A DNA stretch of 64,000 nt, taken from assembly GCF_028830055.1 (NCBI RefSeq), contig NZ_CP101655.1, positions 186,001 through 250,000 on the forward strand, read 5' to 3'. Numbering within the stretch: the first letter of the stretch is position 1; each line of letters starts with the position of its first letter. The notes beneath the pieces were generated by a model that was given only the letters and a program-made list of their open reading frames with translations, was not told the DNA's origin and did no database searches. The translations under genes and the position numbers were made by a program. Shown one piece after another: positions 16,438 to 26,653 of the stretch. This DNA comes from Pseudomonas serboccidentalis. GTDB lineage: Bacteria; Pseudomonadota; Gammaproteobacteria; Pseudomonadales; Pseudomonadaceae.

Positions 16438-17534
16438 GGCACATCCCTCTTGTGGTGTTGGCGGCGCCAGGCGCGTACGGACGTGAACAACAGGAACGCC
16501 AGCAGCGTCGGCAGCACGTAAAACAGCATCAGCTTTTCGAGTCTGCCGGCCAGCGGCATGCCGGTGGTGAACGACACCACGTGCAGCCCGTAAGCCAGGT
16601 ACAAACCGAGCAGCAACAAACCTTCGGCGCGGGTCACGCGGTAGCCGGAATAGAACACCGGCAGGCACAGCGCGGCGACGCCGAGCATCACCGGCAAGTC
16701 GAAATCCAGTGCGTTGGGCGATACCGACAGTGGCGTCGGCGCGATCAGCGCGGTGACACCAAGCACCCCCAGCAGGTTGAACAGGTTGGCGCCGATCACG
16801 TTGCCCACCGCAATGTCGCGCTGACCGCGCAATGCCGCGATCAGCGAGGTGGCGAGTTCCGGCAGCGAGGTGCCGACCGCGACCACCGTCAGGCCGATCA
16901 CTCGTTCGGAGAAGCCCAGGTCGGTCGCCACCGCCACCGCCGCGCCCAGCAGCAAATGCCCGGCGAACACCAGCATTGCCAGGCCGACAACGATCATCAG
17001 CAGGCTGCTGAACCACGGTGCTTGCGGGGTTTGTGGCAATTCGGAATGCGGCCGGGCCGAGTGCCGCGACTGGCGCAGCAGCAAGCCCAGATACAGCGCC
17101 AGTGCGGCGAGCAGCAGGACGCCGTCGAAGCGGCCGATCTGTTCATTCCAGGCGAGGACGAACACCAGCAGGCTGGCGCCGATCATCAGCGGAATGTCCA
17201 GGCGCACCAATTGCCGCGAGACCCGCAGCGGAATGATCAGCGCCGACAGGCCGAGGGTCACGAGGATGTTGAAGATGCTGCTGCCGATCACGCTGCCGAC
17301 GGCGATGTCGGGGTTGTGCGCCAGCGTCGCCTGCAGGCTGACGGCCATCTGCGGGGCGCTGCTGCCGAGGGCGACGATGGTCAGGCCGATAATCAGGGGG
17401 CGCACATGCAGGCGCGCCGCCAGACGCACGGCGGCACGCACCATCAGTTCGGCGCCGACGATCAGCAGGAACAAACCGCTGAGCAGTTCGATCACGTTGA
17501 TCAGCGGTAAATCGGCAAGAGCAAAAATGGTCAG
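16434..17534 (-). CDS. Calcium/sodium antiporter-like CaCA protein (YrbG type)
   Basis: This inner-membrane exchanger of the CaCA family has two homologous halves, each with an alpha repeat. The first half has LTIVALGSSAPQMAVSLQA and GSVIGSSIFNILVTLG. The second has LTVVAVGTSLPELATSLIA and GNVIGANLFNLLGVLG. About ten membrane segments are expected. The start is uncertain: no in-frame ATG lies between rlpA and the first helix. Options are a CTG at 17534 behind GGAG (used here) or a GTG at 17495. The gene lies directly after rlpA and overlaps the next gene by 4 bases. Confidence 0.82.
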   Translation of the reverse strand: MTIFALADLPLINVIELLSGLFLLIVGAELMVRAAVRLAARLHVRPLIIGLTIVALGSSAPQMAVSLQATLAHNPDIAVGSVIGSSIFNILVTLGLSALIIPLRVSRQLVRLDIPLMIGASLLVFVLAWNEQIGRFDGVLLLAALALYLGLLLRQSRHSARPHSELPQTPQAPWFSSLLMIVVGLAMLVFAGHLLLGAAVAVATDLGFSERVIGLTVVAVGTSLPELATSLIAALRGQRDIAVGNVIGANLFNLLGVLGVTALIAPTPLSVSPNALDFDLPVMLGVAALCLPVFYSGYRVTRAEGLLLLGLYLAYGLHVVSFTTGMPLAGRLEKLMLFYVLPTLLAFLLFTSVRAWRRQHHKRDVP

Positions 17535-17541
17535 CGCTCCA

Positions 17542-17916
17542 TCAGTCGTCGAGGGCCTGTATGCGCACCCGTGCCGTGCCGCTGCTGAGCATGCCGAGAC
17601 GTTCGGCCGCTTCGCGCGAGACATCGATCAAGCGGCCACGGGTGTGCGGTCCGCGATCGTTGATGCGCACAATGCAGGATTTTTCGTTTTTCAGGTTGGT
17701 GACCTTCACCCGCGTGCCGAACGGCAGTTGGCGATGGGCGGCGGTCAGGGAATTCTGGTTGAACGCTTCGCCGCTGGCGGTGCGCTTACCGTGGTGCCTG
17801 GCGCCATAGTAGGAGGCGACGCCGGTCTGGTCGTAACCGTGCGGGTCGATGATGTCGTTGCTGGCGCAACCGGCCAGTAGAGAGAGCAGGGCAAAAAGGC
17901 TGAGCAGACGCTTCAT
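17542..17916 (-). CDS. RlpA-like septal ring lipoprotein (lytic transglycosylase family)
   Basis: A 124-residue lipoprotein with signal peptide and lipobox LLAGC (Cys17). It is followed by a double-psi beta-barrel with GVASYYGARHHGKRTASGE, FGTRVKVTN and VRINDRGP, the motifs of the RlpA catalytic domain. RlpA in Pseudomonas cleaves naked glycan strands at septa. This copy lacks the C-terminal SPOR domain of the longer RlpA, so septal targeting may differ. It heads the unit with the antiporter and CMD-like genes. Confidence 0.88.
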   Translation of the reverse strand: MKRLLSLFALLSLLAGCASNDIIDPHGYDQTGVASYYGARHHGKRTASGEAFNQNSLTAAHRQLPFGTRVKVTNLKNEKSCIVRINDRGPHTRGRLIDVSREAAERLGMLSSGTARVRIQALDD

Positions 17917-17937
17917 TCAAGGTTTCCCAAAAACAAA

Positions 17938-18027
17938 TGCAGGAGTGAGCCTGCTCGCGATAGCGCAATGTCAGACACCGGAAAAGTGACTGTCAAATCG
18001 CTATCGCGAGCAGGCTCACTCCTACAG
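17938..18027. repeat. REP doublet (GAGTGAGCCTGCTCGCGA family)
   Basis: Inverted arms GGAGTGAGCCTGCTCGCGAT and complement, extended by TAGCG/CGCTA, lie upstream of the rlpA-like gene. Confidence 0.9.
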
Positions 18028-18031
18028 GGGA

Positions 18032-18060
18032 TGGAGCCAGGCTGTTTGTCTGGCTCCATT
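18032..18060. terminator. Hairpin downstream of gatB
   Basis: The stem GGAGCCAG/CTGGCTCC with a short loop lies a few bases after the minus-strand gatB stop. The T run lies on the plus-strand side only, so terminator activity for gatB is uncertain. Confidence 0.5.
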
Positions 18061-18064
18061 TTCA

Positions 18065-19510
18065 TCAGCCTTCGAGCTTGCTTTTCAGCAGTTCGTTCAC
18101 TTGCTGCGGGTTGGCCTTGCCTTTGGAGGCTTTCATGGCCTGGCCCACAAAGAAGCCGAACATCTTGCCGCGTTTGGCTTCGTCGGCCGCACGGTACTGC
18201 TCGACCTGCTCGGCGTTGGCCGCGAGCATTTCGTCCAGTACGGCGGAGATCGCGCCGGTGTCGGTCACTTGCTTGAGGCCGCGCTTGTCGATGATCTCGT
18301 CCGCCGAGCCTTCGCCGTTGGCCATCGCTTCGAACACCACCTTGGCGATTTTGCCGGAGATGGTGTTGTCCTTGATGCGCTGCAGCATGCCGCCCAACAG
18401 CTCGGCGGAGACTGGCGAATCCTCGATGTCCAGGCCTTGCTTGTTGAGCAGGCTGCCCAACTCGACCATCACCCAGTTCGCCGCCAGTTTGGCGTCGCCG
18501 CCGATGGCTGCGACTTTCTCGAAGTAGTCCGCTTGCTCACGGCTGGTAGCCAGCACGTTGGCGTCGTAGGCCGACAGACCGAACTGGCTCTGGAAGCGCT
18601 CGCGTTTTTGCGGCGGCAGTTCCGGCAGGGTGGCGCGCACCTCGCCCAGGAACGACTCTTCGATGACCACCGGCAGCAGGTCCGGATCGGGGAAGTAACG
18701 GTAGTCGTTGGCTTCCTCTTTGGAACGCATCGGACGGGTCTCGTCCTTGTTCGGATCGTACAGACGGGTCTGCTGGATCACTTTGCCGCCGTCTTCGATC
18801 AGCTCGATCTGACGCTGGATCTCGGAGTTGATCGCCTTCTCGATGAAGCGGAACGAGTTGACGTTCTTGATCTCGCAGCGGGTGCCGAACTCGACCTGGC
18901 CTTTCGGGCGTACCGACACGTTGCAGTCGCAACGCAGCGAACCTTCGGCCATGTTGCCGTCGCAGATGCCCAGGTAGCGCACCAGCGCGTGGATCGCCTT
19001 GACGTAAGCCACGGCTTCCTTGGCGTTGCGCATGTCCGGCTCGGACACGATTTCCAGCAGCGGTGTGCCGGCACGGTTCAGGTCGATGCCGGTGGCACCG
19101 TTGAATTCTTCGTGCAGACTCTTGCCGGCGTCTTCTTCCAGGTGCGCACGGGTGATGCCGACACGTTTGACGGTGCCGTCTTCCAGCGCGATGTCCAGGT
19201 GGCCCTTGCCGACGATCGGCAATTCCATCTGGCTGATCTGGTAGCCCTTCGGCAGGTCCGGGTAGAAGTAGTTTTTACGCGCGAACACGTTGTGCTGACC
19301 GATCTCGGCGTCAATCGCCAGACCGAACATCACCGCCATGCGCACCGCTTCCTGGTTCAGCACCGGCAACACGCCGGGCATGCCCAGGTCGATCAGGCTG
19401 GCCTGGGTGTTCGGCTCCGCACCGAACTGGGTGGAACTACCGGAAAAGATTTTCGATCGGGTAGTGAGCTGAGTATGAATCTCCAGCCCGATCACGACTT
19501 CCCATTGCAT
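18065..19510 (-). CDS. gatB: Aspartyl/glutamyl-tRNA amidotransferase subunit B
   Basis: A 481-residue GatB, the tRNA-binding kinase subunit of the GatCAB complex. The complex converts Glu-tRNA(Gln) and Asp-tRNA(Asn) to the amidated forms. It starts [15 protein letters not shown], with the family motifs [32 protein letters not shown] and [14 protein letters not shown]. The C-terminal helical/YqeY domain ends [15 protein letters not shown]. Order on the minus strand is gatC, gatA, gatB. gatB is separated from gatA by a 146-base gap filled by an inverted-repeat element. Confidence 0.97.
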   Translation of the reverse strand: MQWEVVIGLEIHTQLTTRSKIFSGSSTQFGAEPNTQASLIDLGMPGVLPVLNQEAVRMAVMFGLAIDAEIGQHNVFARKNYFYPDLPKGYQISQMELPIVGKGHLDIALEDGTVKRVGITRAHLEEDAGKSLHEEFNGATGIDLNRAGTPLLEIVSEPDMRNAKEAVAYVKAIHALVRYLGICDGNMAEGSLRCDCNVSVRPKGQVEFGTRCEIKNVNSFRFIEKAINSEIQRQIELIEDGGKVIQQTRLYDPNKDETRPMRSKEEANDYRYFPDPDLLPVVIEESFLGEVRATLPELPPQKRERFQSQFGLSAYDANVLATSREQADYFEKVAAIGGDAKLAANWVMVELGSLLNKQGLDIEDSPVSAELLGGMLQRIKDNTISGKIAKVVFEAMANGEGSADEIIDKRGLKQVTDTGAISAVLDEMLAANAEQVEQYRAADEAKRGKMFGFFVGQAMKASKGKANPQQVNELLKSKLEG

Positions 19511-19534
19511 GTGTGTCTCCTAGCCTTTTGCTGG

Positions 19535-19667
19535 GGATTTTGAAACGTCACGAGCGAAGGTAAGGCAAGGCGAAAACTGGCGAGTAAGCGGAGTTGACGT
19601 TAGTCAATGAGCATTACGAGCCAGTTTTCAACGCAGCATTACCGAGCGCAGCAGTTTCAAAACCCCT
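19535..19667. repeat. MITE-like long imperfect inverted repeat between gatA and gatB
   Basis: The ends pair as GGGATTTTGAAAC with GTTTCAAAACCCC. Inside, GCGAAAACTGGCGAGTAA pairs with the complement of TTACGAGCCAGTTTTC, and GTTGAC pairs with GTCAA around the centre. Arms are about 60 bases each. The right end overlaps the last codons and stop of gatA. It carries no coding capacity and resembles a small non-autonomous inverted-repeat element. Confidence 0.75.
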
Positions 19668-21108
19668 GCGGGGTGCGGGTGTGCCAGTCAGTGTGTAACT
19701 GATACTGGTGGGCAACGTTCAACAGGCGACCTTCCTGGAAATACGGCGCGAGCAACTGCACGCCAACCGGCAGACCGTCGACAAAACCGGCCGGCATCGA
19801 CAGGCCCGGCAGGCCCGCGAGGTTGGCGGTGATGGTGTAGACGTCTTCCAGATAGGCAGCGACCGGGTCGCTGTTCTTGGCGCCGAGCTTCCAGGCCGGG
19901 TTCGGCGTGGTTGGGCCGAGGATGATGTCGACCTCATTAAAGGCAGCCATGAAGTCGCTCTTCACCAGGCGGCGGATCTTCTGCGCTTTCAGGTAGTAGG
20001 CGTCGTAGTAACCGGCGGACAGCGCGTAGGCACCGACCATGATCCGGCGCTGCACTTCGGTACCGAAGCCTTCGCCACGGGAGCGCTTGTACAGGTCGAT
20101 CAGGTTTTCCGGGTTCTCGCAGCGATGGCCGAAGCGCACGCCGTCGAAACGCGACAGGTTCGAGGAGGCTTCTGCCGGCGCGATCACGTAGTACGCAGGA
20201 ATCGCGTGCTGCATGTTCGGCAGGCTGATTTCCTTGATCACGGCACCGAGCTTTTGCAGCTCTTGGATGCTGTTCTGGATCAGTTCGGCGATACGCGGGT
20301 CCAGACCGGCGCTGAAGTATTCCTTCGGCACGCCGATGCGCAGGCCTTGCAGCGAATCGCCGAGGCTGGCGGAGTAATCCGGAACCGGCTCATCGATGCT
20401 GGTGGAGTCGTTCTGATCGAACCCGGCCATACCTTGCAACAAAATCGCGCAGTCTTCGGCCGTGCGTGCCAACGGGCCGCCCTGATCGAGGCTGGAGGCG
20501 TAAGCGATCATGCCCCAGCGCGAAACTCGACCGTAGGTCGGTTTCAGGCCAGTCAGGTTGGTGAATGCCGCCGGCTGACGGATCGAACCGCCGGTGTCAG
20601 TGGCCGTGGCCGCTGGCAACAGACGAGCAGCCACCGCCGCCGCCGAACCGCCGGACGAACCGCCTGGCACGTGTTCCAGGTTCCACGGGTTTTTCACCGC
20701 GCCATACCAGCTCGACTCGTTGGCCGAACCCATGGCGAATTCGTCCATGTTGGTCTTGCCCAGGGTCACGGCGCCGGCAGCGGCCAGTTTCGCGACCACG
20801 GTGGCGTCGTACGGCGCCTTGAAGTTGTCGAGCATCTTCGAGCCGCAGCTGGTGCGGATGCCCAGAGTGCAGAACAGGTCCTTGTGGGCGATCGGCGCAC
20901 CCAGCAGGGCGCCGCTCTCACCGTTGGCCCGGCGCGCGTCGGCGGCTTTCGCCTGCTCAAGCGCCAGCTCTTGGGTGAGGCTGATGAAGCTGTTGAGCTG
21001 CGGATCGAGCTGGGTGATACGCGCCAGCAGGACTTTGGTCAGCTCTTCGGAGGAAAACTTTTTATCGGCGAGACCGCGGGCGATCTCGGCCAGAGTCATT
21101 TGATGCAT
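19657..21108 (-). CDS. gatA: Aspartyl/glutamyl-tRNA amidotransferase subunit A
   Basis: A 483-residue amidase-signature protein, the glutaminase/amide-transfer subunit of GatCAB. The Ser-cisSer-Lys triad is visible: Lys76 in APIAHKDLF, the cis-serine at about Ser151 in [11 protein letters not shown], and nucleophile Ser175 in [12 protein letters not shown]. It follows gatC by 16 bases. Its 3' end (PQGF stop) lies inside the arm of the inverted-repeat element at 19535-19667. Confidence 0.97.
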   Translation of the reverse strand: MHQMTLAEIARGLADKKFSSEELTKVLLARITQLDPQLNSFISLTQELALEQAKAADARRANGESGALLGAPIAHKDLFCTLGIRTSCGSKMLDNFKAPYDATVVAKLAAAGAVTLGKTNMDEFAMGSANESSWYGAVKNPWNLEHVPGGSSGGSAAAVAARLLPAATATDTGGSIRQPAAFTNLTGLKPTYGRVSRWGMIAYASSLDQGGPLARTAEDCAILLQGMAGFDQNDSTSIDEPVPDYSASLGDSLQGLRIGVPKEYFSAGLDPRIAELIQNSIQELQKLGAVIKEISLPNMQHAIPAYYVIAPAEASSNLSRFDGVRFGHRCENPENLIDLYKRSRGEGFGTEVQRRIMVGAYALSAGYYDAYYLKAQKIRRLVKSDFMAAFNEVDIILGPTTPNPAWKLGAKNSDPVAAYLEDVYTITANLAGLPGLSMPAGFVDGLPVGVQLLAPYFQEGRLLNVAHQYQLHTDWHTRTPQGF

Positions 21109-21124
21109 TGCAGGCTCTTTCCCT

Positions 21125-21412
21125 TTAGTCGATGACTTTCGGAACCAGATACAGGCCGTTTTCGACCGCTGGTGCGATGGACTGATAGGCCTCGCGATGA
21201 TTGGTCTCGGTCACGACGTCGGCGCGCAGGCGCTGACTGGCTTCCAGCGGGTGGGCCAAAGGCTCGATACCGTCGGTATCGACGGCCTGCATTTCGTCGA
21301 CCAGCCCGAGAATGCTGTTGAGGGCGGAAGTAATGTGCGGAAGATCGGCATCATTAAGACCTAGACAGGCCAAATGTGCGATTTTTTCCACGTCGGAGCG
21401 TTCTAGCGCCAT
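21125..21412 (-). CDS. gatC: Aspartyl/glutamyl-tRNA amidotransferase subunit C
   Basis: The 95-residue small subunit that stabilises GatA against GatB. It begins [19 protein letters not shown] and has the family segment [25 protein letters not shown], ending in the extended tail LYLVPKVID. It is the first gene of gatCAB and is divergent from mreB with a 211-base gap that must hold both promoters. Confidence 0.95.
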   Translation of the reverse strand: MALERSDVEKIAHLACLGLNDADLPHITSALNSILGLVDEMQAVDTDGIEPLAHPLEASQRLRADVVTETNHREAYQSIAPAVENGLYLVPKVID

Positions 21413-21550
21413 CGGGATTCTCCAGTGGAAAACAGAACGGACGGCGTCCGTGTGTTAGATTGTCGGAACACTACCGCACTTCTACGGTCATAAGGCCGCG
21501 ATTGTGGGGCTTGGTGCACAGAAAAGCGGCCAATTTAACATATTGGCGCC

Positions 21551-21579
21551 TTGCCCAAAATCCCTGTCGTTGTTAGAGT
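21551..21579 (+). promoter_or_regulatory. Candidate sigma-70 promoter of mreBCD
   Basis: TTGCCC and TAGAGT are spaced by 17 bases, with the -10 ending 44 bases before the mreB ATG. Match to consensus is moderate. Confidence 0.45.
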
Positions 21580-21611
21580 TTGCCGCACTTTTTTACCCAC
21601 GCGTTGCCTAG

Positions 21612-22661
<1,050 letters not shown>

Positions 22662-22803
22662 CTCGCCGGTTTGCAATACGTGGGTGAGCGCGCAGGCAGC
22701 ACTTTGCAGTGCTGCCTGTTGGCGTTTATCTTCTGTCAGTCTTCATCCAGGCCGGTTTGATGCCGTATGAATAAACAGAACATTTGCCTGGGAGGAGCGG
22801 CTT

Positions 22804-23937
22804 ATTAAACCGCTTTTCGCCAAGGGCCCTTCGCTGGGTGTGCGCCTGTTGGTGCTGGCCGTGCTGTCGGTCGCGCTGATGGTGGTCGATGCCCGCTTCA
22901 GTCTGCTCAAGCCTGCACGCAGCCAGATGTCGCTGGTGCTGATGGACGCCTACTGGATCACTGACCTGCCCGGACGGTTGTGGGACGGTGTTGCCAGTCA
23001 GTTCGGCAGTCGCACCGAACTCGTCGCCGAAAACGAAAAACTCAAGACCGAGAACCTGCTGTTGCAGGGGCGCATGCAGAAGCTTGCCGCCCTCACCGAG
23101 CAGAACGTTCGGCTGCGCGAGTTGCTCAATTCCTCCGCACTGGTCAACGAAAAGGTCGAAGTGGCCGAGTTGATCGGCATGGACCCCAATCCCTTCACCC
23201 ACCGCATCATCATCAATAAAGGTGAGCGCGATGGCGTGGTGCTCGGTCAACCGGTGCTCGATGCGCGCGGTCTGATGGGCCAGGTGGTCGAGTTGATGCC
23301 GTACACCTCCCGTGTGCTGCTGCTGACCGACACCACTCACAGCATTCCGGTGCAGGTGAACCGTAACGGTCTGCGGGCGATTGCCAGTGGCACCGGTAAC
23401 CCGGAACGCCTGGAGCTGCGCCACGTCGCCGACACCGCGGACATCAAGGAAGGCGACCTGCTGGTCAGTTCCGGTCTGGGTCAGCGCTTTCCGGCCGGTT
23501 ACCCGGTGGCGACGGTCAAGGAAGTTATCCACGACTCCGGCCAGCCGTTCGCGATTGTCCGCGCCGTGCCGACGGCTGCGCTGAACCGCAGTCGCTACCT
23601 GCTGCTGGTGTTCAGCGACAACCGCACTGCCGAAGAGCGCGCCAACGATGCCGCGCAAGCCCAGGAAAATCTTGATGCGCAGGGCGGTGGCCCGGTGATT
23701 CCGGCCACGGTGCCGAAAACCGTGACGCCGCCCGCAGCAGCGCCTGCACCTGCCGCGACCGCCGCTCCGGCCACCAGCGCCACGCCGGCCAAACCGGCCG
23801 CCAGCAAGCCGCCTGCGCAAGCCAAACCACCTGCAGCCACGCCCGCGAACAGCAGGCCTGCGGCGTCCCAGCCGGCGGCTCGACCAGCGGCCAAACCGCC
23901 TGTCACTGCGCCGGCCACTACCGGGAGACAAGAATAA
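22804..23937 (+). CDS. mreC: Rod-shape protein MreC
   Basis: A bitopic inner-membrane protein, about 377 residues. It has one N-terminal membrane helix, a coiled coil (about residues 65-110), an MreC beta domain and an Ala/Pro/Lys-rich C-terminal tail of roughly 90 residues. The start is unusual: no ATG, GTG or TTG lies in frame between the stop at 22768 and a GTG at 22840, and that GTG has no good ribosome site. An ATT at 22804 sits 8 bases after GGAGG and gives the expected N-terminus IKPLFAKGPSLG. The frame overlaps mreD by 1 base. Confidence 0.9.
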   Translation: MKPLFAKGPSLGVRLLVLAVLSVALMVVDARFSLLKPARSQMSLVLMDAYWITDLPGRLWDGVASQFGSRTELVAENEKLKTENLLLQGRMQKLAALTEQNVRLRELLNSSALVNEKVEVAELIGMDPNPFTHRIIINKGERDGVVLGQPVLDARGLMGQVVELMPYTSRVLLLTDTTHSIPVQVNRNGLRAIASGTGNPERLELRHVADTADIKEGDLLVSSGLGQRFPAGYPVATVKEVIHDSGQPFAIVRAVPTAALNRSRYLLLVFSDNRTAEERANDAAQAQENLDAQGGGPVIPATVPKTVTPPAAAPAPAATAAPATSATPAKPAASKPPAQAKPPAATPANSRPAASQPAARPAAKPPVTAPATTGRQE

Positions 23938-24428
23938 TGGTTGGGGCTACCGCTTCCCGTAACGGCTGGATGGTCTGGCTGACGTTTCTTATCGGCCTGC
24001 TGCTCAGCGTGTCGCCGATGCCGCAATTCATGGAAATCCTGCGTCCGCTGTGGCTGGCGCTGCTCTTGACGTTCTGGGCTCTGGCGCTGCCGCAAACCGT
24101 CGGCATGGTCACGGCGTTTTGCCTGGGGCTGGCCGAAGATGTGCTGTACGGCACGCTGCTTGGGCAGAACGCCTTGATCCTGACGCTGATCACCTTCCTG
24201 GTGCTGTCGTTGCAGCAGCGCCTGCGAATGTTCCCGATATGGCAGCAATGCCTGGTGATCCTGGTGATCTTCGGTCTCGCACAGCTGGTTCAGCTGTGGC
24301 TCAGCGCCCTGACCGGCAACCGTCAGCCAACCCTGGCCCTGGTGCTGCCGGCATTGACCAGTGCCTTGCTCTGGCCGTGGGTCAGCTTCGCTTTGCGTGG
24401 ATTGCGCCGCCGCTACAAAATCAATTGA
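23937..24428 (+). CDS. mreD: Rod-shape protein MreD
   Basis: A 163-residue inner-membrane protein with about five membrane helices, a partner of MreC in the elongation complex. The family signature [17 protein letters not shown] lies near residues 63-79. The ATG overlaps the mreC stop (TAATG), indicating coupled translation. maf follows after 37 bases. Confidence 0.94.
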   Translation: MVGATASRNGWMVWLTFLIGLLLSVSPMPQFMEILRPLWLALLLTFWALALPQTVGMVTAFCLGLAEDVLYGTLLGQNALILTLITFLVLSLQQRLRMFPIWQQCLVILVIFGLAQLVQLWLSALTGNRQPTLALVLPALTSALLWPWVSFALRGLRRRYKIN

Positions 24429-24465
24429 TCCGGTGAGGCTGGGCACTGAACAGGGAGATGTTTTG

Positions 24466-25062
24466 ATGAAGCCGCTGTACCTCGCCTCTGGATCGCCCCG
24501 TCGGCGTGAATTGCTCACGCAGATCGGCGTGCCATTTTCCGCCATCAGTGCGGACATCGATGAAACCCCGCTACCCGAAGAATCGCCTTCGGCCTATGTC
24601 GAGCGCCTGGCGCGCGGCAAGGCCGAGGCTGGTCGCCGCACGCTCGCGTCCGACGCGGCGTTTTGCGTTCTGGGGGCAGACACCGCCGTGGTGCTCGACG
24701 GCAAAATTCTTGGCAAACCGGTGGACGAAGCCGAGGCATGCGCCATGCTGATGATGTTGTCCGGCAAGGAGCATGAGGTGCTGACGGCCATCGCCGTGCT
24801 GGAAGGTGAGCGCTGTGAGTCGCGAGTGGTGCGCAGTCTGGTGCGGTTCCGCCCGATCAGTCGCGACGAAGCCGCCGCCTACTGGGCCAGCGGCGAGCCT
24901 CGGGACAAGGCCGGCGGTTATGGCATTCAGGGCCTGGGCGCGGTGTTTGTCGCGGGCCTCAACGGCAGCTATTCGGCCGTGGTCGGGCTACCGGTTTGCG
25001 AAACCGCAGAACTGTTGGGCCATTTCGGCATACCCTGTTGGCAAAACCTGCACGCGCAATGA
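24466..25062 (+). CDS. Maf-like nucleotide pyrophosphatase
   Basis: A 198-residue Maf/YhdE family enzyme. These proteins hydrolyse dTTP, UTP or modified nucleotides to monophosphates. Motifs are [16 protein letters not shown] at the N-terminus, the catalytic [12 protein letters not shown] near residues 67-78, and [15 protein letters not shown] near 148-162. The ATG follows GGGAG. It lies in the mreBCD-maf-rng arrangement known from gammaproteobacteria. The subfamily (YhdE or YceF) was not resolved by eye, though position next to rng favours YhdE. Confidence 0.93.
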   Translation: MKPLYLASGSPRRRELLTQIGVPFSAISADIDETPLPEESPSAYVERLARGKAEAGRRTLASDAAFCVLGADTAVVLDGKILGKPVDEAEACAMLMMLSGKEHEVLTAIAVLEGERCESRVVRSLVRFRPISRDEAAAYWASGEPRDKAGGYGIQGLGAVFVAGLNGSYSAVVGLPVCETAELLGHFGIPCWQNLHAQ

Positions 25063-25120
25063 GCGTCGTACGAATCAAGATGCGGCCATTATCGTGAACA
25101 TGCCTGAACGAGATCCTGCC

Positions 25121-26578
25121 ATGAGTGAAGAGATTCTGATCAACATCACGCCGATGGAGTCGCGTGTGGCGGTGGTCGAAAACGGTGTGCTGCAAGAAGT
25201 CCATGTCGAGCGCACGCAAAAACGCGGGATCGTCGGCAACATCTATAAAGGCAAGATCGTGCGAGTGCTGCCGGGCATGCAGGCGGCTTTCGTCGACATC
25301 GGCCTGGACCGCGCCGCGTTCATTCACGCCTCGGAAATTTCCTTGCGTGAAGGGCCGGCGGTCGAGAGCATCAGCTCGCTGGTGCACGAAGGCCAGAGTC
25401 TGGTGGTGCAAGTCACCAAGGACCCGATCGGTTCCAAAGGCGCGCGGTTGACCACGCAACTGTCGATCCCGTCGCGCTATCTGGTGTACATGCCGCGCAC
25501 CGCCCACGTTGGCATTTCCCTGAAAATCGAAGACGAAGCCGAGCGCGAGCGCCTCAAGCAGGTGGTCAGCGATTGCGTGGCCAAGGAAGGGATCAAGGAG
25601 GCCGGTGGCTTCATCCTGCGTACCGCCGCCGAAGGCGCCGGGGCCGATGAAATCCTCATGGACATCCGCTACCTGCGGCGCCTGTGGGATCAGATCAATG
25701 TGCAGATCCAGACCATCGGCGCGCCGAGTGTGATTTATGAAGACCTCGGGCTGGCCCTGCGCACCTTGCGTGACCTGGTCAGCCCGAAGATCGAGAAGAT
25801 CCGCATCGACTCCCGGGAAACCTTCCAGAAAACCACGCAGTTCGTCGCTGAACTGATGCCTGAAATCGCTGATCGCCTCGAACACTACCCGGGCGAGCGG
25901 CCGATTTTCGACCTGTATGGCGTCGAAGACGAAATCCAGAAAGCCCTTGAGCGCAAAGTGCCGCTCAAGTCCGGCGGCTATCTGGTGGTCGATCCGGCGG
26001 AAGCCATGACCACCATCGACGTCAACACCGGGGCATTCGTCGGCCATCGCAATCTTGAAGAAACCATCTTCAAGACCAACCTCGAAGCTGCCACCGCGAT
26101 TGCCCGTCAGCTGCGCCTGCGTAATCTGGGCGGGATCATCATCATTGACTTCATCGACATGGAAGATGAAGAGCACCAGCGTCAGGTGCTGCGTACCCTG
26201 GAAAAACAGCTCGAGCGTGATCACGCCAAGACCAACATCATCGGCATCACTGAGCTGGGCCTGGTGCAGATGACCCGCAAGCGCACCCGCGAAAGCCTGG
26301 AGCAAGTGCTGTGCGAGCCGTGCAGCAGTTGCCAGGGCCGCGGCAAGTTGAAGACCCCGGAAACCATCTGTTACGAAATCTTCCGCGAGATTCTGCGTGA
26401 AGCCCGTGCCTATCAGGCCGAGGGTTATCGGGTGTTGGCGAACCAGAAAGTGGTGGATCGACTGCTTGATGAAGAATCCGGTAACGTCGCCGAGCTTGAA
26501 GGGTTCATCGGTCGCACCATACGCTTTCAGGTCGAAACCATGTATTCCCAGGAACAATATGACGTGGTGCTGCTCTGA
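25121..26578 (+). CDS. rng: Ribonuclease G
   Basis: A 485-residue RNase E/G family endonuclease involved in 16S rRNA 5' maturation and mRNA decay. It starts MSEEILINITPMESRVAVVE. An S1 domain is near residues 38-120, and the catalytic core contains DVNTGAFVGHRNLEETIFKTN and IIIDFIDMEDEEH (metal-binding aspartates). The zinc-link cysteines are in CEPCSSCQGRG. The ATG at 25121 was chosen for its match to the family. It follows maf and precedes yhdP. Confidence 0.95.
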   Translation: MSEEILINITPMESRVAVVENGVLQEVHVERTQKRGIVGNIYKGKIVRVLPGMQAAFVDIGLDRAAFIHASEISLREGPAVESISSLVHEGQSLVVQVTKDPIGSKGARLTTQLSIPSRYLVYMPRTAHVGISLKIEDEAERERLKQVVSDCVAKEGIKEAGGFILRTAAEGAGADEILMDIRYLRRLWDQINVQIQTIGAPSVIYEDLGLALRTLRDLVSPKIEKIRIDSRETFQKTTQFVAELMPEIADRLEHYPGERPIFDLYGVEDEIQKALERKVPLKSGGYLVVDPAEAMTTIDVNTGAFVGHRNLEETIFKTNLEAATAIARQLRLRNLGGIIIIDFIDMEDEEHQRQVLRTLEKQLERDHAKTNIIGITELGLVQMTRKRTRESLEQVLCEPCSSCQGRGKLKTPETICYEIFREILREARAYQAEGYRVLANQKVVDRLLDEESGNVAELEGFIGRTIRFQVETMYSQEQYDVVLL

Positions 26579-26653
26579 ACCCCTGCGGCACATTTAATCC
26601 ACAACGGCTGGCCTCAGCTTTTCGCAGTTTTTTCGCCATGGGAGCCAACTGAC

